A stretch of 64,000 nucleotides of DNA from contig CANQPM010000001.1 in NCBI GenBank assembly GCA_947625775.1, positions 242,383 to 306,382 on the forward strand, read 5' to 3'. The stretch's first letter is position 1. Each line of letters starts with the position of its first letter. The notes under the pieces are model-generated. The model made no database searches. It had not been told where the DNA came from and saw only the letters and a program-made list of their open reading frames with translations. Below are positions 49,633 to 58,846 of the stretch, piece after piece. The position numbers were made by a program, and so were the translations under genes. Source of the DNA: an uncultured Lachnospiraceae bacterium. GTDB lineage: Bacteria > Bacillota > Clostridia > Lachnospirales > Lachnospiraceae.

Positions 49633-50208
49633 CTAATCATTTTCAGCAGCTTTACAACTTCCCTGCTCTAATATGTTTCCTTTTTGATACCATGCCGGAA
49701 TCATTACCTCAACCTTGTCTCCAAGATATAATTCGCCGCCATTCCATTCCACATAAGCATTCACCCTCGACTCGTCAAGAACCACATATCCCGTTCGATC
49801 TTTTTCGATTTCGGCTTTTCTTGCGGCATTCAATAAAAGTCCGGCCCATTTCGCATATTCATCATTCGTACCGCCTTCTATTACGGGTTGCAGACATGAC
49901 CGACTGATTTCTTCCAGACGCTTCCTATGAAACTTGTAATGGGTGCGCATCAACCACTCTCTTAGCACTTTCTCCTGCTTTTTTGTCCCGCCCTCTGCCA
50001 CTTTCGCCAATCCGGTATAAAGGCCGCTGAACACCTCCGCATATTCTGCAAGCACAGATGTCCATTCTTTCAAGAATTGCGCTTCCACATCATTGGCAGA
50101 CGGTTTTGTCTGCCTGTTACGAAGCAGCCGTTTCTTGACGCGATCCAGAACGTACAATGCTTTATCTATCATGACATCTAATATTTCCATCCGTTTTCTC
50201 CTCATCAC
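49633..50208 (-). CDS. Hypothetical protein of the Hsp70/ATPase operon (helical N-term)
   Basis: 191 aa; within the co-directional cluster; no family recognised. Confidence 0.65.
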   Translation of the reverse strand: MMRRKRMEILDVMIDKALYVLDRVKKRLLRNRQTKPSANDVEAQFLKEWTSVLAEYAEVFSGLYTGLAKVAEGGTKKQEKVLREWLMRTHYKFHRKRLEEISRSCLQPVIEGGTNDEYAKWAGLLLNAARKAEIEKDRTGYVVLDESRVNAYVEWNGGELYLGDKVEVMIPAWYQKGNILEQGSCKAAEND

Positions 50209-50237
50209 TGATACATCACTCCATAATCATAGCAAAG

Positions 50238-50768
50238 TCATTCTGTTCCATCCCCATACACTGCGGCCAGGCCGAGCTTCTCTACGGTATCCCAGTAAAG
50301 CTTCTGATACTTCGTTATTGATACATTGGACACCTTTCCATCCTTTTCTTGAAAGTCAAGAACGCGGTCACAAGCATCAAAAAGTTCAGAAAGCAGACGC
50401 TTTCCACTCTGCAGCATATATTCAGCCTCTATCCGGCAGACGGGCTGTGATGCCTGTCCCTTGCCATCCTCAATCTTGGATGAATTCATCTCGTCATTCT
50501 GTTCACGAACCGAGGCATCTTCGCTAACATATGCCAACACTTCAAATTTCGCTATATGGTTAAATGGATAGATAAATACAACTTCATACTGCGGCTTGTA
50601 GTAGGCGATGTTCCCCTGCTCAAATTCTTCCCTATGCGGCTTAAAACTCATGCAAAGCTTTCCGTTTCTTCTCTCCAGATAAGGCAATCCCATCTGCATC
50701 CGCATGGACATCTCAGATGCCAATACGGGATGCATCGCTAAATTTTTAACCAAATCACTGCTCTTCAT
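50238..50768 (-). CDS. Hypothetical protein of the Hsp70/ATPase operon
   Basis: 176 aa; 6 nt from the C39-like gene; no family recognised. Confidence 0.65.
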   Translation of the reverse strand: MKSSDLVKNLAMHPVLASEMSMRMQMGLPYLERRNGKLCMSFKPHREEFEQGNIAYYKPQYEVVFIYPFNHIAKFEVLAYVSEDASVREQNDEMNSSKIEDGKGQASQPVCRIEAEYMLQSGKRLLSELFDACDRVLDFQEKDGKVSNVSITKYQKLYWDTVEKLGLAAVYGDGTE

Positions 50769-50774
50769 ATCCCA

Positions 50775-51401
50775 TTACTCCTTTTCTACTGATACTGTAT
50801 AATTACCGCCGGTAGCCCATGCCGACATAAATTCATTTAAGCTGTGGGAAATCCCCCTGCCATCGGGTACGCCGGGATCGTTCAGAATAATCCGAATGTC
50901 ATCCGGGTTGGTGGAATCAATGCCGATTACCTGAACCGCATGGTTGGCACTCACACCTGGCATCTCTGCCCACTCCGGATGGACAAGCACCTCATTATTG
51001 ACCCCACAGATTACTTTTTTTCCCCTTTCTAACATATCAGAAAGTTCCGACAAAGTCACTCCTTGTTTACGTTCCACGTCCAACCCAAAGCTTTCAAGAA
51101 TATTGCCCACATCGTTTGGAGCCGTGCCCGTCTCAGGGTCATACCAGCCATGTTCCTCTGCATATGCGCAGAACTCAGCTTCCGTAAATTCCCTATCCAA
51201 AAGTTCCTCCGCTACGAATTCCTGGCAGACTACCGCACAGGACACATCTCCATCCTGCATATGCCAACTCTCCATATCTGCCTCCGGGTCGCCCACAATA
51301 TAATCCTTTTTCAGCAAGCCTTCAAAAAAATCCCGAATCCCTCCAAGTTTCTCTGTGGCTTCGCCCACGTTCTCCAAATCTTCCATAAACTCCAGGGACA
51401 T
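50775..51401 (-). CDS. Papain-like / C39-like cysteine peptidase
   Basis: 'WHMQDGDVSCAVVCQEFVAEELL' (Cys), 'SANHAVQVIGIDSTNPDDIRIILNDPG' (His and Asn/Asp). Confidence 0.7.
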   Translation of the reverse strand: MSLEFMEDLENVGEATEKLGGIRDFFEGLLKKDYIVGDPEADMESWHMQDGDVSCAVVCQEFVAEELLDREFTEAEFCAYAEEHGWYDPETGTAPNDVGNILESFGLDVERKQGVTLSELSDMLERGKKVICGVNNEVLVHPEWAEMPGVSANHAVQVIGIDSTNPDDIRIILNDPGVPDGRGISHSLNEFMSAWATGGNYTVSVEKE

Positions 51402-51431
51402 ACTTTTTCCTCCTTCCGATGTCTACATATG

Positions 51432-54128
51432 TTATTTTATTTCTCCTCCGGGTGCGGGGATACGCACCCATGCAGCAGCGTCGTCCTCGTCTCCACAAAT
51501 GATCGCATTTCCTTTTTCCAATGCTGAAATCATGTATTTTTGATCATCCCTCAGAGCCATGCACGAAGCCATAATATCCTGGTCATCCGGTGCTGTCAGC
51601 CTATGCACTATCTTGTAGTTCGTATTCTTAACCGCACCGTCTACCAATCTCGTGGGAACCTGATCCACTACGACCAATCCTTGTCCATAGCCACGCACTT
51701 CCGACAACAGGTTGTCGAATAGGTCTGCGGCCGCCTCCTGCGGATTTCCTCCGCCCACATGGGAACGGGGCTTCAAAAGCACATTGTGAGCCTCTTCCAC
51801 CAAAGCCAAATGCAAAAGTCGGTTTTCCTGTGCCTTACTGCGGTAAACATCATCATTCGCATAGCGCGACATCCTGTATTCATACAGCGCCTGCACCAAA
51901 AGCGACATGACCAGTGCCTTGTCCTTACTGCCTGACAATCTGCTGATGTTGATGATCACATTGCCGGAAAACAGCCGATCATAGTCTGTGGACTTGGAGA
52001 CGTTAAGGATTCTTCCCCTCATTCCACGCCGCAAGGACTTGAACCTCGTCACCAATACCTCCGTCAGATTGTCCCTGTTGGTATTTGCATAAGTTTTGCG
52101 GCTCATGACCTCTCCCGCCTTTTCGAGCATCATGTCTATGGTCGGGTAACTTGACAAAGGCTTAACACTCTCTGCCTCGTAATCACAATCGTTACGTTCC
52201 GCAAAATCCCGAATCACTTCCTCCACGACTTCCTCAATAAGTATGGGCACGACCTCTTCCGAAGGAAGGCAGGCGTTTAGCAGCGTGACAAAATTCTCAC
52301 AATGCTGAAGCAGGTTGACTCCCACCCCAGGCATGGACGCAGGCTCGTATGGATTGATATGCAGCTCCTCGACTGGCATTCCCTCAAACTCCGTCACGCC
52401 CGGCATATATATCGCAAAACGCTTTTCCTCCGGCAGATGCTTATTCTGCTCCATGGCCCAGCGTACATAATCATCCTTTGCCGGTTCGATAACCATAACC
52501 GGTATGTCCCTGCCAATGACTTCCTCCAGTATCCTCTTGCAGGTGGTGGATTTGCCACTGCCCGTCCCGCCAGCAACCAGTGCGTGTCTTACCAGGGAAT
52601 TGACATCAATATCATAGGTCGTATTCTGAATAATTCCCGTATCCACGATATTGCCCAACGTGATCTTATCCCCTCGGACTACTGCCGGATTGTTTGCAAA
52701 CCGCACCGCTGTCTTTACGAAACGAAGCCCGGGCACGTCCCGTCTGGGCAGCGATGTTGCCAGACTTAGCTCCCACGTGTTGATGGGAGTGCTCAAATAC
52801 TGGTAAACCCTTCCGAAAACATGCCAGTTTTCTTCCGTCAACTCCACTGGATTGTGTTCGTCTTTCGGTATTGGCGTGGGTGCTTCATCCATCGGAATCA
52901 ATTCAAACCTGTTTCGGACAATTTCAAGCGCTTTGGAGTCCGTTCGCAGCATATGCAGACGGATAGGTTCAAAATAAGAATGATCTCCAGAGTATACGGA
53001 TCGAAGCATTCCTGTAACAGTCACTACGTCTTTGGGTGATGTTCCCAGCACATAGATTCCAGTATTCCAGAACCCAAGATTTCTCCCTTCGTTTAGCCTA
53101 TCCACATGATGATCTGTAACGATTTCCGCATATTCCGCAAACTTGTCCAAGAATTCTTGATTGGCAGAAGCCGAGCCGCCGACGCTTACCTGTTTCTCCT
53201 TGCTAAATGCGCCACCTATCATTCCGCCTATCATTCCGCCTATTCTTGATCCTACGTTTGGACCTGCGCCTAACCAACTTCCTGCAATAGCACCTAATAC
53301 ATTTGACAGAACGTTAATTCCTGCAGCCAAAGTGCCTTCCTCTGACTTACTTTCCCCTCTCTGCAGGGTCTGCCCTGCAGTAAGGCGGACTCCAGTATGA
53401 ATCTGGCTTCCAAGCCGCCTGTAACGCGAAATGATATCCGATATCTCAGCATCACGTATCGGATCAGCTATCACAATCATGGCATAATCCTTTTCCGTTC
53501 CGTATATGTCCTGTATCCCGAACGCTAACTGATCCAGTGTCTGAAGCATCCCCTTCTTCTCATCTTCCCTAAATGATGGTATGCCAGTTACCGCGCCTAT
53601 GTAATTCATTGTCCCAAGCGGCACATGAACCTCATCGACTGCTTCATATTTATTCAGCGTGTGAAGTCCCATGCCCGGCATGGAACCAAAAGCAGCCTCG
53701 CGTATCTGCTCTATAGCTTCCTCAGCCGCCACTTCTTTGCGCGATGAGACTGTCCCGAGAAACAGCTTCGTCTGTCCTTGATTGCGCAGCAAAAGGAAAA
53801 TCAGCCTATAATCCCATGCATGAAGGCTTGATAATACCCCCTGCCAACGCGATAAAAGATCGTAGCTCTGATTTTCATTTGGGTGTACCGGAAGCCTTGT
53901 TATCTGCAGCCAATGTATTTTCCCTCTTGATTTTGAAGTATTCTCACGGAATATCCGGTTGGATGTCTCGTTAAGATAATCTCTTTCCAGAAGCTGTTCC
54001 AGCATGGTCTGATAGAAATTATCCGGAATACGAATATCCATCTCCAGCTTCTGATCCTGTAGGCTAAGTTTTTTCAATAAATCCTTTGGTTTTACGTCCA
54101 AATTTACGTCTTGTTTTAATTCCGCCAT
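51432..54128 (-). CDS. HerA/VirB4-like (DUF87-type) ATPase
   Basis: Walker A 'ALVAGGTGSGKSTTCKRILEEVI', Walker B 'LLHLALVEEAHNVLL', 'LSEVRGYGQGLVVVDQVPTRL'; start at MAELKQDVN preceded by AGGAGGAAAAATT. Confidence 0.88.
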   Translation of the reverse strand: MAELKQDVNLDVKPKDLLKKLSLQDQKLEMDIRIPDNFYQTMLEQLLERDYLNETSNRIFRENTSKSRGKIHWLQITRLPVHPNENQSYDLLSRWQGVLSSLHAWDYRLIFLLLRNQGQTKLFLGTVSSRKEVAAEEAIEQIREAAFGSMPGMGLHTLNKYEAVDEVHVPLGTMNYIGAVTGIPSFREDEKKGMLQTLDQLAFGIQDIYGTEKDYAMIVIADPIRDAEISDIISRYRRLGSQIHTGVRLTAGQTLQRGESKSEEGTLAAGINVLSNVLGAIAGSWLGAGPNVGSRIGGMIGGMIGGAFSKEKQVSVGGSASANQEFLDKFAEYAEIVTDHHVDRLNEGRNLGFWNTGIYVLGTSPKDVVTVTGMLRSVYSGDHSYFEPIRLHMLRTDSKALEIVRNRFELIPMDEAPTPIPKDEHNPVELTEENWHVFGRVYQYLSTPINTWELSLATSLPRRDVPGLRFVKTAVRFANNPAVVRGDKITLGNIVDTGIIQNTTYDIDVNSLVRHALVAGGTGSGKSTTCKRILEEVIGRDIPVMVIEPAKDDYVRWAMEQNKHLPEEKRFAIYMPGVTEFEGMPVEELHINPYEPASMPGVGVNLLQHCENFVTLLNACLPSEEVVPILIEEVVEEVIRDFAERNDCDYEAESVKPLSSYPTIDMMLEKAGEVMSRKTYANTNRDNLTEVLVTRFKSLRRGMRGRILNVSKSTDYDRLFSGNVIINISRLSGSKDKALVMSLLVQALYEYRMSRYANDDVYRSKAQENRLLHLALVEEAHNVLLKPRSHVGGGNPQEAAADLFDNLLSEVRGYGQGLVVVDQVPTRLVDGAVKNTNYKIVHRLTAPDDQDIMASCMALRDDQKYMISALEKGNAIICGDEDDAAAWVRIPAPGGEIK

Positions 54129-54247
54129 AATTTTTCCTCCTGGTATCTGTCGGATAATGCGTGTAGCTGCTGTTCCACGCATGTGCCACAACCTGGACAG
54201 AAGTTTTCATTTTCCATAAAAACTCGTCCGCATTTTATACAATTCAT
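54116..54247 (-). CDS. 43-aa zinc-ribbon microprotein (not in the supplied ORF track)
   Basis: Translates to MNCIKCGRVFMENENFCPGCGTCVEQQLHALSDRYQEEKLWRN*; CxxC...CxxCxxC; 3' end overlaps the ATPase start by 13 nt. Confidence 0.7.
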   Translation of the reverse strand: MNCIKCGRVFMENENFCPGCGTCVEQQLHALSDRYQEEKLWRN

Positions 54248-54262
54248 TTTAACCTTCCATTC

Positions 54263-56218
54263 TTAATAGGTTTGTAATGCAAAGGAATCTGCATCGTTTC
54301 CCGCTTCGACGGCTTCTTTTCTCTTTCTATCCCGTGCCTCATACTCAGCCGCCTCCTTTACTGCCTTCTCAAACTCTTCCTCCGACATGTCAAAACCAAC
54401 TGGGATGGTAATATACTGCTCTTTTCCAGTTTCGAGGTCTTTTGCAGATACATTTGCGATGCCGTCTGCATCAATATCAAAAGTAATCTCAATCTGCGGA
54501 ACACCGCGGCGCGCAGGTGAGATACCATCCAAGCGGAATCCTCCGAGAAATTTGTTATCCTTTGCAAATATTCTCTCACCCTGTACTACATGAATGTCTA
54601 CTGCGGTCTGATTATCCGATGCGGTGGAGAATACTTGACTCTTCTTGACCGGGGGGAGAGTATTTCTCTCAATCAGTCTGGTGGCAAGACCGCCCTTGGT
54701 CTCTATAGATAGTGCCAACGGAATTGCATCCACTACTTGGATTTCACCTGCGCCTGCATCTCCTGCCAGCCTGCCTCCCTGGTCAGATCCAGCTGAGATG
54801 GTGATGCGCTGCTCCTTTCCGGTTCCCAGGTCTTTTGCAGATGCATTTATGATACTGTTTCCATCAATATCAAAAGTAATCTCAATCTGCGGGACACCGC
54901 GGCGTGCAGGCGAGATACCATCAAGGCGTAAACGTCCGAGGAGCAGGTTCTCCTTTGCGAACTGTCCTTCCCCCTGTACTATGTTAATGTCTACTGCGGT
55001 CTGGTTATCCGCTACAGTGGTGAATACAAGGCTCTTCTTGGTTGGGATGGTGGTGTTTCTCTCAATCATTCTGGTTGCAAGACCGCCCTTGGTTTCGATG
55101 GACAGGGACAGCGAGGTTGCATCCAACAGTAAGATTTCACTTGCGCCTGCATCTCCTGCCAGCCTGCCACCCAGAATGGAAGCTCCGATTGCAACACACT
55201 CATCCGGATGCAGGGATTTACCGGGTTCCTTGCCAGTCAGCTGTCTCACCTTATCCTGAACTGCCGGAATACGGGTGGAACCGCCCACCAAAAGCACCTG
55301 TCCGATGTCTGCATTGGTAAGTCCTGCATCCTTCATTGCGTTCTGTACCGGGACTGCAGTTCTCTCTACCAGGTCATAGGTCAGTTCGTCAAATTTAGCT
55401 CTGGTTAAGTTCGTGTCAAAATGCTTCGGCCCTTCTACGGTTACAGTGATGAACGGAAGGTTAATATTGGTGGTTGTTGTGGAAGACAGCTCTTTCTTTG
55501 CCCTCTCTGCTGCTTCCTTTAATCTCTGAAGCGCCATCTTATCATCCGAGAGGTCTATGCCTTCTGCTTTCTTAAATTCGTCTATCATCCACTGGGTAAT
55601 TCTTTCATCGAAATCATCTCCCCCCAGATGGGTATCCCCATTGGTTGCCATAACGTCGACTACGCCGTCTCCAATATGGATAATGGACACACTGAAATTA
55701 CCGCCTCCTAAATCGTATACCATGATTACCTGCTCTTTCTCATTATCCAGAGCATATGTTAAAGCTGCGGCTGTCGGCTCGCTGATGATACGCTTTACAT
55801 CAATACCAGCAATCTTCCCTGCATCCCTGGTTGCCTGACGCTGTGCATCGTTAAAGTAAGCAGGAACTGTGATAACTGCCCCCGTCACACCCTCACCCAG
55901 ATAGCTCTCTGCATCTGCCTTTAACTTCTGGATCACCATTGCAGAAATCTGCTGCGGAGAATACTGCTTGTCATCAATTGTGATCTTGTAATCGATTCCC
56001 ATATGTCTCTTGATGGTAGAGATGGTTCTCCCTGCATTGATAACTGTCTGACGCTTTGCCTGCTCACCTACCAGACGCTCCCCTGTCTTTGTAAATGCCA
56101 CGATAGACGGTGTGGTTCTTGCCCCTTCCTGGTTCGCAATAACGGACGGCTTTCCATTTTCCATAACAGATACGCAACTGTTTGTAGTTCCTAAGTCAAT
56201 ACCAATAATCTTTCCCAT
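54263..56218 (-). CDS. DnaK paralog with tandemly duplicated SBD-beta and truncated lid
   Basis: '[42 protein letters not shown]' NBD; '[11 protein letters not shown]'; two copies of the 131-aa [12 protein letters not shown]...KGGLATR.IERNT...[12 protein letters not shown]...KDL.TGKEQ block. Confidence 0.95.
   Translation of the reverse strand: MGKIIGIDLGTTNSCVSVMENGKPSVIANQEGARTTPSIVAFTKTGERLVGEQAKRQTVINAGRTISTIKRHMGIDYKITIDDKQYSPQQISAMVIQKLKADAESYLGEGVTGAVITVPAYFNDAQRQATRDAGKIAGIDVKRIISEPTAAALTYALDNEKEQVIMVYDLGGGNFSVSIIHIGDGVVDVMATNGDTHLGGDDFDERITQWMIDEFKKAEGIDLSDDKMALQRLKEAAERAKKELSSTTTTNINLPFITVTVEGPKHFDTNLTRAKFDELTYDLVERTAVPVQNAMKDAGLTNADIGQVLLVGGSTRIPAVQDKVRQLTGKEPGKSLHPDECVAIGASILGGRLAGDAGASEILLLDATSLSLSIETKGGLATRMIERNTTIPTKKSLVFTTVADNQTAVDINIVQGEGQFAKENLLLGRLRLDGISPARRGVPQIEITFDIDGNSIINASAKDLGTGKEQRITISAGSDQGGRLAGDAGAGEIQVVDAIPLALSIETKGGLATRLIERNTLPPVKKSQVFSTASDNQTAVDIHVVQGERIFAKDNKFLGGFRLDGISPARRGVPQIEITFDIDADGIANVSAKDLETGKEQYITIPVGFDMSEEEFEKAVKEAAEYEARDRKRKEAVEAGNDADSFALQTY
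54386..55171 (-). repeat. Two tandem ~393-bp units encoding SBD-beta copies (54779-55171 and 54386-54778)
   Basis: Conserved segments such as [11 protein letters not shown] and [20 protein letters not shown] recur at a 131-aa period. Confidence 0.9.
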
Positions 56219-56372
56219 GGTTTATTTTCTCTTCTCCCAAACTTCCCATAACTTTCTGCGATGCAAAACCTTGTAATTATTTGTAACAGCAGCTAATAAA
56301 GAAGTTTTCTATTCCAAAATTTTTTCTTGATAAAATTCTCTTCTTCTGCAAATAATAGTTCCGGTACAGGCA

Positions 56373-56399
56373 TTTCGCAGATTGCGCACATCTGTGAAA
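56373..56399. repeat. 27-bp repeat, inverted relative to 57820-57846, flanking the integrase gene
   Basis: TTTCGCAGATTGCGCACATCTGTGAAA is the exact reverse complement of 57820-57846. Confidence 0.92.
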
Positions 56400-56433
56400 A
56401 AGTATCTCAAGCCATTGTAAATGCAGCATTTTA

Positions 56434-57582
56434 TCAGCCTGCTCCACCCATAATCTGACCATTAAGCCTCGCATAAAAATGACATAGGCTGTCCGCATAC
56501 ATGCGCTTTGTGTCCATTGACGGATGTACGTAATAGTTCAATGTAATCTTCACATTTGAATGTCCGAGCATCTCGCTCAGCGATTTTACGTCCGCTCCGC
56601 CCTCAATGCAGTTTGTCGCATAAGTGTGGCGCAGGGTATGAAAATTTTTATAAGAAACACCCGCCTCTTTCAAGAGCTTTTTATAATGGTTCTGCATTGT
56701 CCGTGGGTCGAGAGGCTTATCGCCGCCAAATACATACTCTTTTCCGTCCTGAAATTTCATAAGCTGTTTTATCACAGCATCGTGCAGCGGAATTTTACGT
56801 TTTGAATTATGACTTTTGGGCGGGGTAAGCATCAATGCCGTCCTAGTGCCGAGGTCTTCCGCATAAAGACGTTGGACTGTCCGTTTTACGGTGAGTGTCC
56901 TGCCTGTAAAATCAATGTCTGTCCATTTCAATCCACACAGTTCTCCAAGCCTAATCCCCGTAAACAGGCATAGCAGAACTGCCAGACTGAAACGGTCCAT
57001 CTTGGCATATAGGACAGAAAGCAGCATTGCCTGTTCGGACTTGGTAAATGTCTCTGCCTTATTTGCATATACCACCGCGGTATGCCTTTTTATTTCAGGA
57101 AACGCTGTGCCATACCTTTCTGACGCATACTGCAAAATTCTGTTTAATACGCAGAATATGCTTTTTTGTATGCTGCCTGATGTAATCCTTTCAGATGCCA
57201 GCTTTTGCTGTACAAGCTTTTCAGTAATCATTTCCAGCGGGATATTTCCTATCGCTTCCTTGAGAAAGCTGCGGTATATAAACCCATATTTTTCACAGGT
57301 GGATTGTTTCTGTCTTGATTTTAACGCGGCAAGCCATTCCTCAGCCGTCGCTCCAAAAGTCACATCCGCAAGCGCGACGCTTTTCTGGGTAAAAGAATCC
57401 TTGTCAGCATATTCCCTTTCACCCATAAAAAGTGCAGCAGCGCGTTTTGACTTTGCTTCCTCGTATGTGTGTCCATATACTGAATGGCAAGTCTTTTTTC
57501 CCTTCTCCTCATCATATTTCACATAACGCGCCTCCCAGCGTCCATCACTGCGTTTCCTGATATTTTCGCCATGCCTGCCCAT
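56434..57582 (-). CDS. Tyrosine-type site-specific recombinase/integrase
   Basis: 'LFTGIRLGELCGLKWTDID', 'FHTLRHTYATNCIEGGADVKSLSEMLGHSNVKITLNYYVH' (R...HxxR...Y). Confidence 0.96.
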   Translation of the reverse strand: MGRHGENIRKRSDGRWEARYVKYDEEKGKKTCHSVYGHTYEEAKSKRAAALFMGEREYADKDSFTQKSVALADVTFGATAEEWLAALKSRQKQSTCEKYGFIYRSFLKEAIGNIPLEMITEKLVQQKLASERITSGSIQKSIFCVLNRILQYASERYGTAFPEIKRHTAVVYANKAETFTKSEQAMLLSVLYAKMDRFSLAVLLCLFTGIRLGELCGLKWTDIDFTGRTLTVKRTVQRLYAEDLGTRTALMLTPPKSHNSKRKIPLHDAVIKQLMKFQDGKEYVFGGDKPLDPRTMQNHYKKLLKEAGVSYKNFHTLRHTYATNCIEGGADVKSLSEMLGHSNVKITLNYYVHPSMDTKRMYADSLCHFYARLNGQIMGGAG

Positions 57583-57812
57583 CTTTTTACCTCCAACTTT
57601 TCAAACGATTTTTGACCATTTATCTGACCCCGAAAAGCACAATCTGCTGAAATTTCTTTATTTAAGTAGTCCGATTGTGCCTTTTCCCACGTGTTAATTC
57701 ACATATGCACAGACATATATCGATAAAAATCCGCAAAAATCGGTTGAGCCGCATAAAAAATAATGCTATAATAATTATAAGTCTATGCAAAATGACATAC
57801 TGGTATTGGGAA

Positions 57813-57854
57813 TATCCTGTTTCACAGATGTGCGCAATCTGCGAAACAGGATAT
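57813..57854. repeat. Near-perfect palindrome containing the second 27-bp repeat
   Basis: ATATCCTGTTTCACAGAT-GTGCGCA-ATCTGCGAAACAGGATAT. Confidence 0.9.
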
Positions 57855-58018
57855 ATTTTTATCAGAGATTTTGTCACGATAAGGCAAAACAATATTAAAA
57901 ATGCATAATATATAATGAATAAACGCCATAAATATAACGAATATTATAATCTATCGGTTTACCGTCAAATGCGATATGATGAATAATAACTTTGAATTAT
58001 TTTATGGTGAGGTATTCA

Positions 58019-58342
58019 ATGAATGAAATAAACCCTATTGAGCGGATTCGGGAGCTGTGCGGCGAGCGTGGGTGGACTTTATATCATCTTGCTAAGGCTT
58101 CTGGAATCACGTATTCTACACTAAGCACGCTTATGAACAAGCAGAATATGCCCTCGCTGTCTACTCTGTACAAGCTCTGCCGCGGTTTTGGCATTTCCAT
58201 CACTGATTTTTTTGAGCCTGACAAGAGCCTTGGCGGGCTGACGGACGAGCAGGCGCAGTGCCTTTCACTTTTTACGCAGCTTTCCAATGAGGACAGGCAG
58301 CTTGTGCTGGCATATATAAAGGGGCTTTCAAAGAAATTATAG
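58019..58342 (+). CDS. XRE-family transcriptional regulator
   Basis: 'IERIRELCGERGWTLYHLAKASGITYSTLSTLMNKQNMPSLSTLYKLCRGFGISITDFF'. Confidence 0.92.
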   Translation: MNEINPIERIRELCGERGWTLYHLAKASGITYSTLSTLMNKQNMPSLSTLYKLCRGFGISITDFFEPDKSLGGLTDEQAQCLSLFTQLSNEDRQLVLAYIKGLSKKL

Positions 58343-58391
58343 CAGAGGGGCGAGTGTGCTTCTGGAACTTTTTTCCATACAGCTGATAAGT

Positions 58392-58435
58392 AAAAATCGC
58401 CAGCAGATGAATGTTTGGCATCTGCTGGCGGTTTT
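58392..58435 (+). terminator. Intrinsic terminator after the XRE gene
   Basis: AAAATCGCCAGCAGATG...CATCTGCTGGCGGTTTT. Confidence 0.75.
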
Positions 58436-58450
58436 GCCATTGTCGGAAAA

Positions 58451-58624
58451 TAAAATTTCCGCTTGGGCAGCCGCAGTATCAGTAGTATTTGCCGATGCTC
58501 ATTGTTTCTACTGTGTCTGAAATACCTTTGCAAATCATCCTTCGCCGATAAAGCGTTTGATATGCCAGTTGCTGAAAAATGGCTCATACTTTCTGTACTG
58601 TTTTACAATTTCGCTGTCGTTCAT
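58451..58624 (-). pseudogene. Internally deleted kinase relic: first ~30 codons joined to last ~15 codons of a 60929-type kinase gene
   Basis: MNDSEIVKQYRKYEPFFSNWHIKRFIGEG then TGA (intact copy GGA), FAKVF, then SDTVETMSIGKYY* matching the intact C-terminus AETMGIGKYD*. Confidence 0.85.
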
Positions 58625-58756
58625 AAATGGCTTTCCTCCTGATATATCATTTAATAAATTAAATATTTTACCGTTTATATAGATGCATGGGGCTGGGCTT
58701 TGCTTGCACACAGTTTTAAAAGACTTGGTAAACCTGCCATCTATGGTATAGACATA

Positions 58757-58808
58757 AAAAATCCTGATATAAAGCCTTGTAAATTCCATACTTTATATCA
58801 GGATTTCT
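58757..58808. terminator. Hairpin between the PDDEXK gene and the kinase relic
   Basis: AATCCTGATATAAAG...CTTTATATCAGGATT. Confidence 0.6.
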
Positions 58809-58846
58809 TTTTATAATTGTCTGCCGTCGGTCTTTCTGATGAATGT

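Noticed and set aside
51432-54128. Conjugative coupling protein / T4SS VirB4 as part of an ICE
   Set aside because: No relaxase, other T4SS components or mating-channel genes are visible in the window despite the nearby integrase; an ICE cannot be supported.
54645-55259. Plus-strand 204-aa ORF inside dnaK paralog
   Set aside because: Antisense to the duplicated SBD-beta region; its apparent internal repetition is inherited from the sense-strand duplication.
58535-58789. 84-aa CDS call
   Set aside because: It is the 5' remnant of a duplicated kinase gene with an internal stop and interior deletion, so treated as a pseudogene.
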